This document shows, in pieces, positions 39,518-49,055 of a stretch of 64,000 nt of DNA. The stretch comes from Comamonadaceae bacterium (GTDB lineage Bacteria; Pseudomonadota; Gammaproteobacteria; Burkholderiales; Burkholderiaceae_C): positions 1 through 64,000 of the forward strand of contig CANGNS010000021.1 in NCBI GenBank assembly GCA_947455465.1. Reading direction: 5' to 3'. The notes below the pieces were generated by a model. It was not told where the DNA came from. It worked only from the letters and a program-made list of their open reading frames with translations, and did no database searches. The translations under genes were made by a program, and so were the position numbers. Numbering within the stretch: the stretch's first letter is position 1; every line of letters starts with the position of its first letter.

Positions 39518-39847
39518 ATGAAAAATAGCATCATGAACCGTTGGAATATTGTTGCTCTGGTGGGTTTGGTTTTCGCACTGGGCAATGTCTTGGCGCAGGA
39601 CAAAAAAGCCATGGCAAAAAAGCCTTTTCGCATCATTGATGCGGTCTGCGATTTCAGCTCCAGTGAAATCGCCGCCGAAAAAGGCCAGTTCATTTGCCTC
39701 TATGTCTGCCGCGACCCGGACCACTCCAAGCTGTTTCAGGTCTATAGCAATTCGTCTTTTGGCAAGTGCCCCACGCCCTTAAAGACCAAAATCAAGCAAA
39801 CCATCAAGGAAGAAAAGCCGGCTGCACCGCCGCCAGCGCACCACTAA
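39518..39847 (+). CDS. Small secreted protein of unknown function
   Basis: 109 residues from ATG 39518 (an ATG at 39533 is also possible). Signal peptide with hydrophobic core IVALVGLVFALGNVLAQ and likely cleavage before QDKK. Mature part has four cysteines (VCDFSS, FICLYVCRD, KCPTP), a Lys-rich stretch and a Pro/Ala/His tail. Family not recognised. Its stop overlaps the convergent argF stop by four bases. Confidence 0.7.
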   Translation: MKNSIMNRWNIVALVGLVFALGNVLAQDKKAMAKKPFRIIDAVCDFSSSEIAAEKGQFICLYVCRDPDHSKLFQVYSNSSFGKCPTPLKTKIKQTIKEEKPAAPPPAHH

Positions 39848-40755
39848 GCTTGGCGGCCGAGCAGCAGGTATTCCATCAAGGCTTTTTGGGCGTGCATGCG
39901 GTTTTCGGCCTCGTCCCAGACCACGCTTTGGGGGCCATCAATCACTTCGGCCTGGACTTCTTCGCCCCGGTGTGCGGGCAGGCAGTGCATAAACAGCGCA
40001 TCGGGGGCAGCGGCAGCCATCATCTGGCTATCGACGCACCAGGAGGCAAAGGCGGCGCGGCGGGCTTCGTTTTCGGCCTCATAGCCCATGCTGGTCCACA
40101 CATCGGTGGTGACTAAATGCGCGCCCCGGCAGGCCTCTAGCGGATCGGCAAATACCTGGTAGCTGTCGGCAGAGCGCAGCCCGGCGACCGACTGGTCGAT
40201 TTCATAGCCGCTGGGCGTGCTCACATGGACCCGAAAGCCCAGCAAATCGGCCGCCTGCAGCCAGGTGTTGGCCATGTTGTTGCCGTCGCCCACCCAGGCC
40301 ACGGTTTTGCCGGCAATCGATCCCCGGTGTTCAATGAAGGTAAAGATGTCTGCCAGCACCTGGCAGGGATGGAACTCGTTGGTCAGGCCATTGATGACGG
40401 GCACCCGCGAATGGGCGGCAAAGCGCTCGATTTTGGTTTGCTCAAAGGTGCGGATCATCACCATATCGGTCATGCGGCTGATGACCTTGGCGCTGTCTTC
40501 GATGGGCTCGGCGCGCCCTAGCTGGCTGTCGCCGGTGGTTAGGTGCACCACGCTACCGCCGAGCTGGTACATGCCGGCTTCAAAGCTGACGCGGGTGCGG
40601 GTGGACGCTTTCTCGAAAATCATGGCCAGCGTGCGGTCAGCCAGCGTGTGGTGCTTTTCGTAGGCCTTGAACTTCTTTTTGATCAGGGCCGCACGGCCAA
40701 ACAGATAGGCGTATTCGTCGGCCGACAGATCGCTAAATTGCAGGTAATGTTGCAT
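39844..40755 (-). CDS. argF: Ornithine carbamoyltransferase
   Basis: 303 residues. Makes citrulline from ornithine and carbamoyl phosphate in arginine synthesis. Carbamoyl phosphate site EKASTRTRVSFEAGM, HPCQ-type segment FHPCQVLAD, and the ornithine loop MHCLPAHRGEEV. Follows argD by 13 bases on the same strand. Confidence 0.96.
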   Translation of the reverse strand: MQHYLQFSDLSADEYAYLFGRAALIKKKFKAYEKHHTLADRTLAMIFEKASTRTRVSFEAGMYQLGGSVVHLTTGDSQLGRAEPIEDSAKVISRMTDMVMIRTFEQTKIERFAAHSRVPVINGLTNEFHPCQVLADIFTFIEHRGSIAGKTVAWVGDGNNMANTWLQAADLLGFRVHVSTPSGYEIDQSVAGLRSADSYQVFADPLEACRGAHLVTTDVWTSMGYEAENEARRAAFASWCVDSQMMAAAAPDALFMHCLPAHRGEEVQAEVIDGPQSVVWDEAENRMHAQKALMEYLLLGRQA

Positions 40756-40768
40756 GGCAGGGCAGGTT

Positions 40769-41965
40769 TCAGGCGGCCAAAAACTGGCTAATCAGGGGGC
40801 ACAAAATGGCGGCAATGTCGCTCGCCTGGGCTTCGGTGAGGGTGAGCGAGGGCACCAGGCGCACCACGCTGTCGGCCGTCACGCTAATGAGCAGGACTTT
40901 ATCCATGGCTTGTTGCATCAGCGCGCCGCAAGGCTTGGCCAGCTCTATACCCAGCATCAGGCCCTGGCCGCGAATGTCTTTAACGCTGCCGTCTGCCAGC
41001 TGCGCAGCCAGGCCTTGCGCCAAGCACGCCTTGAGGTGGTCGCCCACGCGCTGGGCGTTGGCCAGCAGATCGTCGCGCTCCATCACCGCGATGGTGGCCA
41101 GGCCGGCGCGCATGGCCAGCGGGTTGCCGCCAAAAGTGCTGCCGTGGTTGCCCACGCCCAGCACCTTGGCCGCGCGCGGCCCCGCCACGATGGCCCCGAC
41201 CGGAACGCCCGAGCCCAGGCCCTTGGCCAGCGGCATGACATCGGGCACGATCCCGGCCCATTGGTGGGCAAACCATTTGCCGGTGCGGCCCATGCCGCAT
41301 TGCACTTCGTCAATCATCAGCAGCCAGTCGCGCTTGTCGCACAGGCTACGCAGCGCGCGCAGGTAGTCCATGTGCAGCGGGTTGACGCCGCCTTCGCCCT
41401 GAATCGCTTCGACAAACACTGCCACCACATTCGGGTTGCCCTCGGTGGCCGCTTGCAGCGCCTCGATGTGGTTGACGGGCACCCGGATAAATCCCTCCAC
41501 CAGCGGTCCAAAACCGGCTTGCACCTTGGGGTTGCCGGTGGCGCTCAGTGTGGCGATGCTGCGCCCGTGAAAGGCTTTCTCGTACACCACGATTTCTGGT
41601 TTTTCAATGCCCTTGTCATGGCCGAACTTGCGTGCCAGCTTCAGAGCTGCTTCGTTGGCCTCCAGGCCGCTGGAGCAAAAAAACACGTTCTCCATGTGCG
41701 AGAGCGCCACCAGCTTGGCGGCCAAAGCCTCTTGCAACGGCACATGGTAGTAATTGGAGGTGTGGATCAGGCGGGTGACCTGGTCTTGCAGCGCCGCCAC
41801 CAAATCCGGGTGGTTGTGGCCCAGCGTGTTGACGGCAATGCCGCCCAGCGCGTCCAGGTATTTGCGCCCCTCGGTATCCCAAACGTAGCAGCCCTGGCCG
41901 TGCGAGAGGGCAATGGGCAAGCGACCATAGGTGGTCATCACGTGGGGGGATGCGGCGGCGGTCAT
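40769..41965 (-). CDS. argD: Acetylornithine aminotransferase
   Basis: 398 residues from ATG 41965, preceded by GGAG with a 7-base spacer. Class III PLP aminotransferase; transfers an amino group to make N-acetylornithine for arginine synthesis. YLDALGGIAVNTLGHNHP, CSSGLEANEAALKLARK, LLMIDEVQCGMGRTGKW and the PLP lysine in MPLAKGLGSGVPVGA are clear. Directly precedes argF. Confidence 0.94.
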   Translation of the reverse strand: MTAAASPHVMTTYGRLPIALSHGQGCYVWDTEGRKYLDALGGIAVNTLGHNHPDLVAALQDQVTRLIHTSNYYHVPLQEALAAKLVALSHMENVFFCSSGLEANEAALKLARKFGHDKGIEKPEIVVYEKAFHGRSIATLSATGNPKVQAGFGPLVEGFIRVPVNHIEALQAATEGNPNVVAVFVEAIQGEGGVNPLHMDYLRALRSLCDKRDWLLMIDEVQCGMGRTGKWFAHQWAGIVPDVMPLAKGLGSGVPVGAIVAGPRAAKVLGVGNHGSTFGGNPLAMRAGLATIAVMERDDLLANAQRVGDHLKACLAQGLAAQLADGSVKDIRGQGLMLGIELAKPCGALMQQAMDKVLLISVTADSVVRLVPSLTLTEAQASDIAAILCPLISQFLAA

Positions 41966-42201
41966 GGGCTCACTCCGGAAATGCGCAAGGCGATGGCATA
42001 AAACAAAGCAGCCCAACGCAGGTTGGGCCGGTGCGGGCCGATTTTAGGGCTTCCATGCGGCGCAGGTCGGTAGGTGCAGGCCCGGTTTTGCTGCATCGGG
42101 CGCCGGCCAGGGCGGCAATTGCCTATATTGCGTGCAAAGCGGCCCAGACGCAGCGGGTAAACTCGTGGTGCGGTGCAACACGCCCGCTCCCATCCAAGTA
42201 C
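41966..42201. other. Divergent intergenic region argD / DUF3579
   Basis: 236 bases, GC-rich, with no reading frame or RNA that I can support. It must hold the promoters of argD (minus) and the DUF3579 gene (plus); I see no convincing consensus boxes. Confidence 0.4.
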
Positions 42202-42537
42202 ATGGCCTTTACCCTTGCCAAAGAAACCTACATCCTCGGCCTGACGCGGCAGGGAAGGGTGTTTCGACCCAGTGACTGGGCCGAGCGGCTGGCGGGGGTG
42301 ATGAGCCAGTTTCGCCCCGGCGGGCCGCAGCCAGGCAGTCATTTGGGTTATTCGCCCTGGTGCGTACCCACCTCGATTGGCGAGACCAAGTGCGTCATCA
42401 TTCACCCCGATTTGCGCGAACACGATGTTATGGCCTGGGACTTTTGCCTCAATTTCGCCCGCGACAACGATTTGCAAACCAGCGAAGGCGCGCCTCCCGA
42501 GCTGCCCCAAGCCAGCGCCACACAGCGCGCGGGCTGA
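42202..42537 (+). CDS. DUF3579 domain protein
   Basis: 111 residues. ETYILGLTRQGRVFRPSDWAERL and SPWCVPTSIGETKCVIIHP followed by VMAWDFCLNFARDNDLQ form the conserved block of DUF3579, a small protein found mainly in betaproteobacteria, of unknown function. Length typical. Divergent from argD, 17 bases before a flavin reductase. Confidence 0.82.
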   Translation: MAFTLAKETYILGLTRQGRVFRPSDWAERLAGVMSQFRPGGPQPGSHLGYSPWCVPTSIGETKCVIIHPDLREHDVMAWDFCLNFARDNDLQTSEGAPPELPQASATQRAG

Positions 42538-42554
42538 TACCCAAGGCCCAGCCC

Positions 42555-43175
42555 ATGCCCCGCACCGTGCACTCCTACGAACCGTGCCTAGGGCACAGCC
42601 TGGCACACGACCCCTTCAACGCCATCGTCGGCCCCCGTCCGATCGGCTGGATCTCCACAGTCAGTGCCGACGGGGTGCGCAATTTGGCGCCCTATAGTTT
42701 TTTTAATGCCTTTAACTATGTGCCGCCCCTGATCGGCTTTAGCAGCATTGGCTACAAAGACACGGTGCGCAACGCCCAGGAAACCGGCGAATTTGTCTGG
42801 AACTTAGCCACTTTTCCGCTGGCCCAGGCCATGAACCAGACCTGCGCCAGCGTCGGCCCTGAGGTCGACGAGTTCGCCTTGGCGGGCCTTACGCCCGTGG
42901 CCGCCGACCTCGTGCGGCCCGACCGGGTGGGCGAAAGCCCGGTCAGCATGGAGTGCCGCGTCAGCCAGGTGCTGCAGTTGCAGGGCGCCGACGGCCAGGC
43001 GGTGCAAACCTGGCTGGTGCTGGGCGAGGTGGTCAAGGTGCATATTGCCGCGCACTTGCTCAAAGACGGGGTGTATGACACGGCGGCCGCCGAGCCCCTG
43101 TTGCGCGGGGGCGGCCCGGCGGACTATTTCCGCATCGGGCCCGAGCAACTGTTTCAGATGATGCGTCCGCGTTAA
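42555..43175 (+). CDS. Flavin reductase-like FMN-binding protein
   Basis: 206 residues. FNAIVGPRPIGWISTVSADGVRNLAPYSFFNAFNYVPPLIGFSS is the FMN-binding split-barrel domain of flavin reductase-like proteins, which reduce flavin with NAD(P)H or bind FMN. SFFNAF and DTVRNAQETGEFVWN are typical. Partner oxygenase not evident nearby. Confidence 0.85.
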   Translation: MPRTVHSYEPCLGHSLAHDPFNAIVGPRPIGWISTVSADGVRNLAPYSFFNAFNYVPPLIGFSSIGYKDTVRNAQETGEFVWNLATFPLAQAMNQTCASVGPEVDEFALAGLTPVAADLVRPDRVGESPVSMECRVSQVLQLQGADGQAVQTWLVLGEVVKVHIAAHLLKDGVYDTAAAEPLLRGGGPADYFRIGPEQLFQMMRPR

Positions 43176-43222
43176 GCCGCCTGGAGGCAGTTGTTGGCGC
43201 TTTGGGGCGCCAAGCGGGCACA

Positions 43223-43248
43223 AAAAAGCCGTCTTGCGACGGCTTTTT
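43223..43248. terminator. Bidirectional Rho-independent terminator
   Basis: Arms AAAAAGCCGTC (43223-43233) and GACGGCTTTTT (43238-43248) around TTGC. Serves the flavin reductase gene on the plus strand and rpsT on the minus strand. A second hairpin (GAATCCT/AGGATTC, 43281-43299) lies between it and rpsT. Confidence 0.92.
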
Positions 43249-43318
43249 GCTTTGCTGGCAGCGCACCCGATTCAAACGGCGAATCCTGCGGAAGGATTCG
43301 GGCGGTGCACCTGAAGAA

Positions 43319-43618
43319 TCAGGCGGCGAGGGCCAAGGTTTTCACCTTGGAAGCCAAACGGCTCTTATCGCGGGCGGCTTTGTTCTTGTGGAAAATGCCT
43401 TTGTCGGCGATGGTGTCCACCACGGCCTGCATCTTGCCAAACAACTCGGCTGCTTTGGTTTTGTCACCGGCGAGAACGGCTTTTTCAACGTTCTTCACCG
43501 CAGTGCGGTATTTGGAGCGCAGCGAGGTGTTCGCGGCGTTGATTTTGACGTCCTGGCGGACGCGTTTGCGGCCCGACGCTAAGCGCGGGTTCTTTTTCTT
43601 GGGTTTTCCGGATGCCAT
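43319..43618 (-). CDS. rpsT: 30S ribosomal protein S20
   Basis: 99 residues, highly basic. Binds 16S rRNA in the small subunit. Opens [20 protein letters not shown] and carries [21 protein letters not shown] and [20 protein letters not shown], standard S20. Monocistronic with its own promoter and terminator; divergent from murJ. Confidence 0.97.
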   Translation of the reverse strand: MASGKPKKKNPRLASGRKRVRQDVKINAANTSLRSKYRTAVKNVEKAVLAGDKTKAAELFGKMQAVVDTIADKGIFHKNKAARDKSRLASKVKTLALAA

Positions 43619-43663
43619 ATATATGTGTCCTAGTGTCTGTGGATGATGCCAGCAAAGCCCGCC

Positions 43664-43669
43664 ATTATA
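43664..43669 (-). promoter_or_regulatory. -10 box for rpsT
   Basis: TATAAT on the minus strand, 46 bases upstream of the rpsT ATG; a weak TTAGCG occupies the -35 position at 17-base spacing. Confidence 0.6.
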
Positions 43670-43701
43670 GCCGCCCGGGGCCTAGGCGCTAAACTGCGCC
43701 C

Positions 43702-45261
43702 GTGAGCCTTCTTCGATCCGCCTCCATCGTTTCCCTCTGGACGCTGGCCTCGCGCGTCACTGGTTTGGTGCGCGAATCGCTGATGGCGGCCTTTTTTGGC
43801 GCCAGCGCCATGACCGACGCCTTCAACGTCGCTTTTCGCATTCCCAACTTGTTTCGGCGCATGTTTGCCGAGGGCGCCTTTAGCCAGGCCTTTGTGCCGG
43901 TGTTGGCTGCCAGCAAGGCCCAGGCGGGCGACGCGGCCACGCGCCTGCTGATCGACCGGGTGGCCACGCTGCTGGCCTGGGCCATGCTGCTGCTGTGCGC
44001 CACCGGGGTGCTGCTGGCGCCCTGGATGGTCTGGGCCATGGCCAGCGGCTTGCCCGCTGCCGGATTTGACGCCGCCGTGGCCATGACGCGCTGGATGTTT
44101 CCCTACATCGGCTGCATGTCCTTGGTGGCCTTGTCCTCGGGCGTGCTTAACACCTACCAGCGCTTTGCGGTGCCGGCGGCCACGCCGGTGCTGCTCAATG
44201 TGTGCACTATTGGCGCCGCCTGGTGGCTCTCGCCTTACTTTCAGGCGCAGGGGATCGAGCCCTTATTTGCCATGGCCGTCGGTGTGATGGCTGGCGGCCT
44301 GTTGCAATTGGGTTTGCAAATCCCGGCGCTGGCCCGCTTGGGCATGCTTCCGCGCTTGGGGCTGGGCTGGCGCGCAGTGGCCGCAGCCTGGCAAGACCCG
44401 GGGAGCCGCCAAATTTTGCGCCTGATGGGGCCCGCCCTGCTGGGCGTGAGCGTGGCGCAGATTTCGCTGCTGATCAATACCCAAATTGCCTCGCACCTGC
44501 CGCCGGGCAGCGTGAGCTGGCTGAGCTACGCCGACCGGCTCATGGAGTTTCCCACCGCCATGCTGGGCGTGGCCCTGGGCGTGGTGCTGATGCCTCGTTT
44601 GTCGGCGGCCAGCGCCACCGCCGACGCGGCCGATTATTCGGCCTTGCTGGACTGGGGCCTGCGCATCGTCGTGCTTTTGGCAACGCCATGCGCGGTGGCG
44701 CTGCTGGTATTTGCCAAGCCCTTGGTGGCCGTGCTGTTCCATTACCGTGCTTTTACGGATTTTGACGTGCAGCAAACTGCGCTGGCCTTGATGGGCTGGG
44801 GTGTGGGGCTGGTGGGCATGATTGCCATCAAGGTGCTCGCGCCGGGCTATTACGCCAGCCAGGACATCAAGACGCCCGTGCGCATTGCAGTGGTGGTGCT
44901 GGTGCTGACGCAGCTGCTCAACCTGACGCTCGTGCCTTTATTGCAACATGCGGCTTTGTCGCTGTCGATTTCCTTGGGCGCGCTACTCAATGCCGTGTGG
45001 CTGCTCAAGGGACTGCGCGCGCGTGGCAGCTACCGGCCGGCGCCGGGCTGGACCGGGTTTGCGCTGCGCGTAGCCCTGGCCTCGGCTTTGATGGCGCTGT
45101 TCCTGGCTTGGGCGGCGCAGGCCGTGCCCTGGTTGCACATGCCTGGTGGCGCGCTGCAGCGTGTGGGTGCGGTAGCGGCCGTGGTGCTGGGCGCAGCGGT
45201 TTTGTACCTGGGCAGTGCAGTGGCTTTGGGTATTCAGTTACGGCAGTTTTTGCGGCGATAA
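43702..45261 (+). CDS. murJ: Lipid II flippase MurJ
   Basis: 519 residues, GTG start at 43702. Moves lipid II across the inner membrane for peptidoglycan synthesis. About fourteen membrane segments; TLASRVTGLVRESLMAAFFGASAMTDAFNVAFRIPNLFRRMFAEGAFSQAFVP carries the essential arginines of the MOP exporter family, broken here only by line reading. SWLSYADRLMEFPTAMLGVALG is the second conserved block. Adjacent to rpsT as in many proteobacteria. Confidence 0.95.
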   Translation: MSLLRSASIVSLWTLASRVTGLVRESLMAAFFGASAMTDAFNVAFRIPNLFRRMFAEGAFSQAFVPVLAASKAQAGDAATRLLIDRVATLLAWAMLLLCATGVLLAPWMVWAMASGLPAAGFDAAVAMTRWMFPYIGCMSLVALSSGVLNTYQRFAVPAATPVLLNVCTIGAAWWLSPYFQAQGIEPLFAMAVGVMAGGLLQLGLQIPALARLGMLPRLGLGWRAVAAAWQDPGSRQILRLMGPALLGVSVAQISLLINTQIASHLPPGSVSWLSYADRLMEFPTAMLGVALGVVLMPRLSAASATADAADYSALLDWGLRIVVLLATPCAVALLVFAKPLVAVLFHYRAFTDFDVQQTALALMGWGVGLVGMIAIKVLAPGYYASQDIKTPVRIAVVVLVLTQLLNLTLVPLLQHAALSLSISLGALLNAVWLLKGLRARGSYRPAPGWTGFALRVALASALMALFLAWAAQAVPWLHMPGGALQRVGAVAAVVLGAAVLYLGSAVALGIQLRQFLRR

Positions 45262-45298
45262 GCCCCGTGGGCTGGCTGCATTTGCGCTAGAGTCAGGA

Positions 45299-46168
45299 AT
45301 GAATTTTTCTTTTGCACCGCCCGATCCGCTGGCGTATTTTGATTCCCTGGTTCAAAGTGACGCGGGCTTTCCGCTGCTGGAGGCGGCTGCGGCACTGGGC
45401 CATATGCACGACGCGGCGCTGGACGTGCAGGCGGTGCTCTCCGAGCACGACGCCTGGACCGCCCGTTTGCGCGCGCGTTTGCCGGCGGACGCCAGCCCGT
45501 TACCCCGCTTGCTGGCCTTGAACCGCTTTTTTTACCAAGAGCTGGGCTTTGCGGGCAACATCAATGACTATTACGCGCCGTCCAATAGCTTTGTGCACCA
45601 GATGATGGAATCGCGCCGGGGCATCCCGATTTCCTTGGCCGTCATTTGGCTGGAATTGGCCCAGGCGATCGGCCTGGACGCCTGCGGCGTGAGTTTTCCG
45701 GGGCACTTTTTGATCAAAATCAGCATGAGCGCTGGCCAGGCGGTGATCGACCCGATGACTGGCGAGTCCTTTAGCGGCGAGGAGCTCAAGGAGATGCTCG
45801 CGCCCTTTCGTTCACGCAGCCGCAGCGGCCCTGATTTCGAGCCGCCGCTGGGCCTGTACCTGCAAGCGGCACCGGCGCGCGACATCCTGGCGCGCATGCT
45901 GCGCAACCTTAAAGAGATTTACAAAAGCCAAAAAGATGCCGCGCAATGGCTGGCAGTGCAGGAGCGCCTGGTGCGTTTGCTGCCGCAAGAATGGTCCGAG
46001 TACCGCGACCGGGGGCTGGCCCACGCCATGCTGGGCAACCATGCGCAGGCGCTGGACGATTTGGAATGCTACGTCGGCCGCGCCAGTGATGGCATTGACG
46101 CCGAAGCGGTTTCCAGCCAAGTCGATGCGCTGCGCAGCCAGTTGCGCGCGCGGCGCCAGTCCAACTAG
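45299..46168 (+). CDS. SirB1 family protein (transglutaminase-like plus TPR)
   Basis: 289 residues from ATG 45299. The Transglut_core2 domain carries FYQELGFAGNINDYYAPSN, ESRRGIPISLAVIWLELAQ and DACGVSFPGHFLIKI (Cys and His in register with the family), followed by TPR-like helices (LKEIYKSQKDAAQWLAVQERLVRLLP, MLGNHAQALDDLECYV). The SirB1 group is of uncertain function. Follows murJ by 37 bases. Confidence 0.85.
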   Translation: MNFSFAPPDPLAYFDSLVQSDAGFPLLEAAAALGHMHDAALDVQAVLSEHDAWTARLRARLPADASPLPRLLALNRFFYQELGFAGNINDYYAPSNSFVHQMMESRRGIPISLAVIWLELAQAIGLDACGVSFPGHFLIKISMSAGQAVIDPMTGESFSGEELKEMLAPFRSRSRSGPDFEPPLGLYLQAAPARDILARMLRNLKEIYKSQKDAAQWLAVQERLVRLLPQEWSEYRDRGLAHAMLGNHAQALDDLECYVGRASDGIDAEAVSSQVDALRSQLRARRQSN

Positions 46169-46174
46169 GCGGCT

Positions 46175-47650
46175 TTAGCAGCGAAAGCGGTGCAGTTGGG
46201 TATCTGCGCCCTGGCTCGATTGCAGGCTGTAGTCCAAGCTGGCCAAGTCCACGGTAAGTTCGGCAAACGCGGTACCGTGTTCCCAGCGCAGATGCACCAC
46301 CGTCGGTGCCGATTCCAAGAGCGTGCAGGTGCCAGAAAATGCCGTGCAGGTATTTCGCAAGCGGATCAGGTCGCAGAGGTCTTGTACCACCGGCTGGCCC
46401 AAGGCCTCGGTGATTTCTTGCGCGCCGTAGTAGTGGCGGTTGATATCGCGGCCTACGCCGGTGCGCGCCAGCAAGTCCATGTCGTTGTGGCCGGCGAGCA
46501 GGCCCACGTAATAAATTTGCGGCACGCCGGGCATAAAGAATTGGATCGCTCGGGCCAGCAGATAGGCGCGCTCGTTTCGGCCCATGGCGTCAAAATAACT
46601 GCAATTGACCTGGTAGAGGTCTAGGTTGGAGGCCGCTGCGCCAGTCGCCTGGCGGCTTTGCCCTTGCGCGTTATGGTGGATGCGCTCGACAACGGCGTTG
46701 AGTGCCTCGGGCGCAATCAGGCCGGGCTTGCCTTGTTTGTCTTGCGGATCGGCAGCGATATCCAGAATGCCGATGCCGTCATGGGTGTCCAACACTGTGA
46801 TGGCGTTGCGCGGACGAATAGCGAACCAGTGCTTGAGTGCATCCGCGTTTTGCGCGAAAAAACTGTGCAGCAGCAGCGGACTGAGCGCAAAGTCGTACAC
46901 CCAGTCCACTTTTTTGGCGATTTCTATCTGGGTTTGGAAGTGGGAATGAATCTCCACCAGCACCTCAATCCCCAGCACCTGGGCCTGGCGTGCAAACTGG
47001 CCGATAAATTCAAAGGTCTCGGGCAACATAAAGCAGGAGGTGCCTGCTTTTTTTACGGCGTAGCCCGCCGCGTCGAGCCGGACCATGCGAATGCCGTTGG
47101 CCGCGAAGATGTCCAAGATTGCCTGCAAATAGGCCCGGCCCGAGGCGCTGTGCACATCGATGTCCATTTGCTGCGGGGTAAACGTAGTCCAAAACAAGCG
47201 CCGACTGCCATCAGCCAGTGTTTTGGGGGTGAAGGGCAGGCCAGGGCGAGGCCGGTAGATGGCCAGCAAGTCTGACTCGCGCGCGCCTTCAGGAAAAGCA
47301 CGGTCCCAGGTCAGGAACAAGTCGGCATAGGGCGACGCTTGGCCACGGGCCAAGAAGTCCAGAAATTGCGGCGAATCGGCAGACATGTGGTTGACGATGA
47401 CGTCGGCCATGACCTCGATGTTTTGCGCTAAAGCGCGCACATCCTGCCAGTTGCCCAAGCTCGGATCGACCTGGCTGTGGTCTTTGGGGTCAAAGCCTGC
47501 ATCAGCGCCGTGGATCGAATCAAAAAACGGCAGCAGATGCACGCCACCGAACAAGTCTGCCAGCGGGCCCTTGAAAAGCGCCTGCAGCGCGGGCAGGCCG
47601 CCCTTGCCCAGACGCTCGACGTAGGTGATTAATTGAACTTGATTTTTCAT
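46175..47650 (-). CDS. Sucrose phosphorylase (GH13)
   Basis: 491 residues from ATG 47650, which overlaps the permease stop as ATGA. Converts sucrose and phosphate to glucose-1-phosphate and fructose. NQVQLITYVERLGKGGL is the usual N-terminus; GH13 regions: MADVIVNHMS, the nucleophile Asp in MVRLDAAGYA, the acid/base Glu in VLVEIHSH and the transition-state Asp in LDTHDGIG. The GH13_18 layout is complete. Together with the permease, receptor and LacI regulator it defines a sucrose-type locus. Close relatives act on sucrose-6-phosphate or glucosylglycerol, so the substrate is likely but not proven. Confidence 0.87.
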   Translation of the reverse strand: MKNQVQLITYVERLGKGGLPALQALFKGPLADLFGGVHLLPFFDSIHGADAGFDPKDHSQVDPSLGNWQDVRALAQNIEVMADVIVNHMSADSPQFLDFLARGQASPYADLFLTWDRAFPEGARESDLLAIYRPRPGLPFTPKTLADGSRRLFWTTFTPQQMDIDVHSASGRAYLQAILDIFAANGIRMVRLDAAGYAVKKAGTSCFMLPETFEFIGQFARQAQVLGIEVLVEIHSHFQTQIEIAKKVDWVYDFALSPLLLHSFFAQNADALKHWFAIRPRNAITVLDTHDGIGILDIAADPQDKQGKPGLIAPEALNAVVERIHHNAQGQSRQATGAAASNLDLYQVNCSYFDAMGRNERAYLLARAIQFFMPGVPQIYYVGLLAGHNDMDLLARTGVGRDINRHYYGAQEITEALGQPVVQDLCDLIRLRNTCTAFSGTCTLLESAPTVVHLRWEHGTAFAELTVDLASLDYSLQSSQGADTQLHRFRC

Positions 47651-48969
47651 GCCTGGTGTGAAGTCGCCGGTGCTGTAGTGTTGACGCGTAAAACTGCCAG
47701 CGCTGCGCACAGCAGCAGCGCGCCTGCTAGGCGTATGACGTTATCGGGCTGGCCATCCAGCCACGCGTTGTAGTAGAGGGGCAAGGTCACCATTTGGATG
47801 AGCATGGGTATGACGATGAACATATTGAAAATGCCCATGTACACGCCAGCGCGCTCGGGCGGAATGCTGCCGGCCAGCAAGATGTAAGGGTTGCCCATAA
47901 TGCTGGCCCAGGCCAAACCGACGCCGATCATGGGAATAAAGAGCAGGGTGGGGTTGCTGATTTCCGGGATCGCCCACATCCCGGCCGCTGCCAGTGTCAG
48001 GCACAGCGCATGCATGCGCTGGGGCCCGTGGCGCCGAATGAGTGGCAGCATGGCAAACGCGCCGACAAAGGCGATGAAGTTGTAAGCGCCACCGATTTGA
48101 CCGTTGAGCAGACCGGCATCCCGAAAGCCCGCTGTTTGGGCGTCGGTGGTGTGAAAAATGGTTTTCGCCAGACAAGGCACGATATAGATCCAGTAGCACA
48201 GCATGCCGTACCACTGAAAGAGCTTCATCCACCACAGGCGACGCATGGTGGTCGGCATTTCGCGAATGGCCAGCATGATTTCGCGCAGGGTGGCGGCCAA
48301 ACCGCTGGGGCGGGCGCGCAAGTCGGCTTGTACCGTGGCGGGCAGGGGCAGCTCAGGCACTTTGTACACCGACCAGAGCACCGTCAGCAAGGAAATGGCC
48401 GCGCCCAGCTCAAAGGCCAGCAAGGTTGCGGTAGGAATGTGGTTGTCGCCAACGGCATCGCGGCTAATGCCCATCCAGACAAAGATGGATGGCATCAAAT
48501 ACGCCAGGGTTTGCGCCAGACCGGTGAAGGCGCTTTGGGTCAGGAAGCCCAGGGAATGTTGGGCAGGTGCCAGACGGTCACTGACATACGCGCGGTAGGG
48601 CTCCATGGTGACGTTGTTGGCGGCATCCAGAATCCACAGCAGGCTGGCCGCCATCCACAGCGTGGGGCTGTTGGGCATGGCTAAAAGGCCCAGGCTGCAA
48701 AGCAGCGCGCCGATTAAAAAATAGGGGGTGCGGCGACCCCAGCGCGATACGGTGCGGTCGCTCATGGCGCCGATCAGGGGCTGGACCAATAAACCGGTCA
48801 CGGGGCCTGCCAGCCACAGCAGGGGCAAACTGGCTTCGTCAGCCCCCAGGTATTTGTAAATCGGACTCATATTGCTTTGCTGCAGTCCAAAGCTAAATTG
48901 AATGCCGAAAAAGCCCACATTCATATGGATGATTTGCCAAATCGAAAGCCGGGGTTGGTTGCCGAACAT
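47647..48969 (-). CDS. MFS sugar permease (GPH/SUC-like)
   Basis: 440 residues from ATG 48969, with AGGAG and a 7-base spacer. Twelve hydrophobic segments; [25 protein letters not shown] at the start, cut here to its family feel, and [20 protein letters not shown] is the MFS loop motif of sucrose and maltose permeases. Expected to move sucrose or a related disaccharide across the inner membrane by cation symport. Coupled to the phosphorylase by a 4-base overlap, so uptake and breakdown are co-made. Confidence 0.82.
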   Translation of the reverse strand: MFGNQPRLSIWQIIHMNVGFFGIQFSFGLQQSNMSPIYKYLGADEASLPLLWLAGPVTGLLVQPLIGAMSDRTVSRWGRRTPYFLIGALLCSLGLLAMPNSPTLWMAASLLWILDAANNVTMEPYRAYVSDRLAPAQHSLGFLTQSAFTGLAQTLAYLMPSIFVWMGISRDAVGDNHIPTATLLAFELGAAISLLTVLWSVYKVPELPLPATVQADLRARPSGLAATLREIMLAIREMPTTMRRLWWMKLFQWYGMLCYWIYIVPCLAKTIFHTTDAQTAGFRDAGLLNGQIGGAYNFIAFVGAFAMLPLIRRHGPQRMHALCLTLAAAGMWAIPEISNPTLLFIPMIGVGLAWASIMGNPYILLAGSIPPERAGVYMGIFNMFIVIPMLIQMVTLPLYYNAWLDGQPDNVIRLAGALLLCAALAVLRVNTTAPATSHQA

Positions 48970-49013
48970 GGGTGGGCTCCTGCAGGTCAAAGAATCGATG
49001 GGTGGTGTACGCC

Positions 49014-49042
49014 GGGGCTGACGGCTATGAACCGTCAGCCCC
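49014..49042. other. 11-bp stem-loop between receptor and permease genes
   Basis: Arms GGGGCTGACGG (49014-49024) and CCGTCAGCCCC (49032-49042), loop CTATGAA. No T-tract on the minus strand, so it may act as an mRNA stability or partial-termination element between the receptor and permease messages. Confidence 0.6.
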
Positions 49043-49055
49043 TACGAGTGTGCAA

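Noticed and set aside
43281-43299. Hairpin after rpsT as a separate small RNA
   Set aside because: Short, close to the terminator and without promoter; more likely part of the rpsT 3' end.
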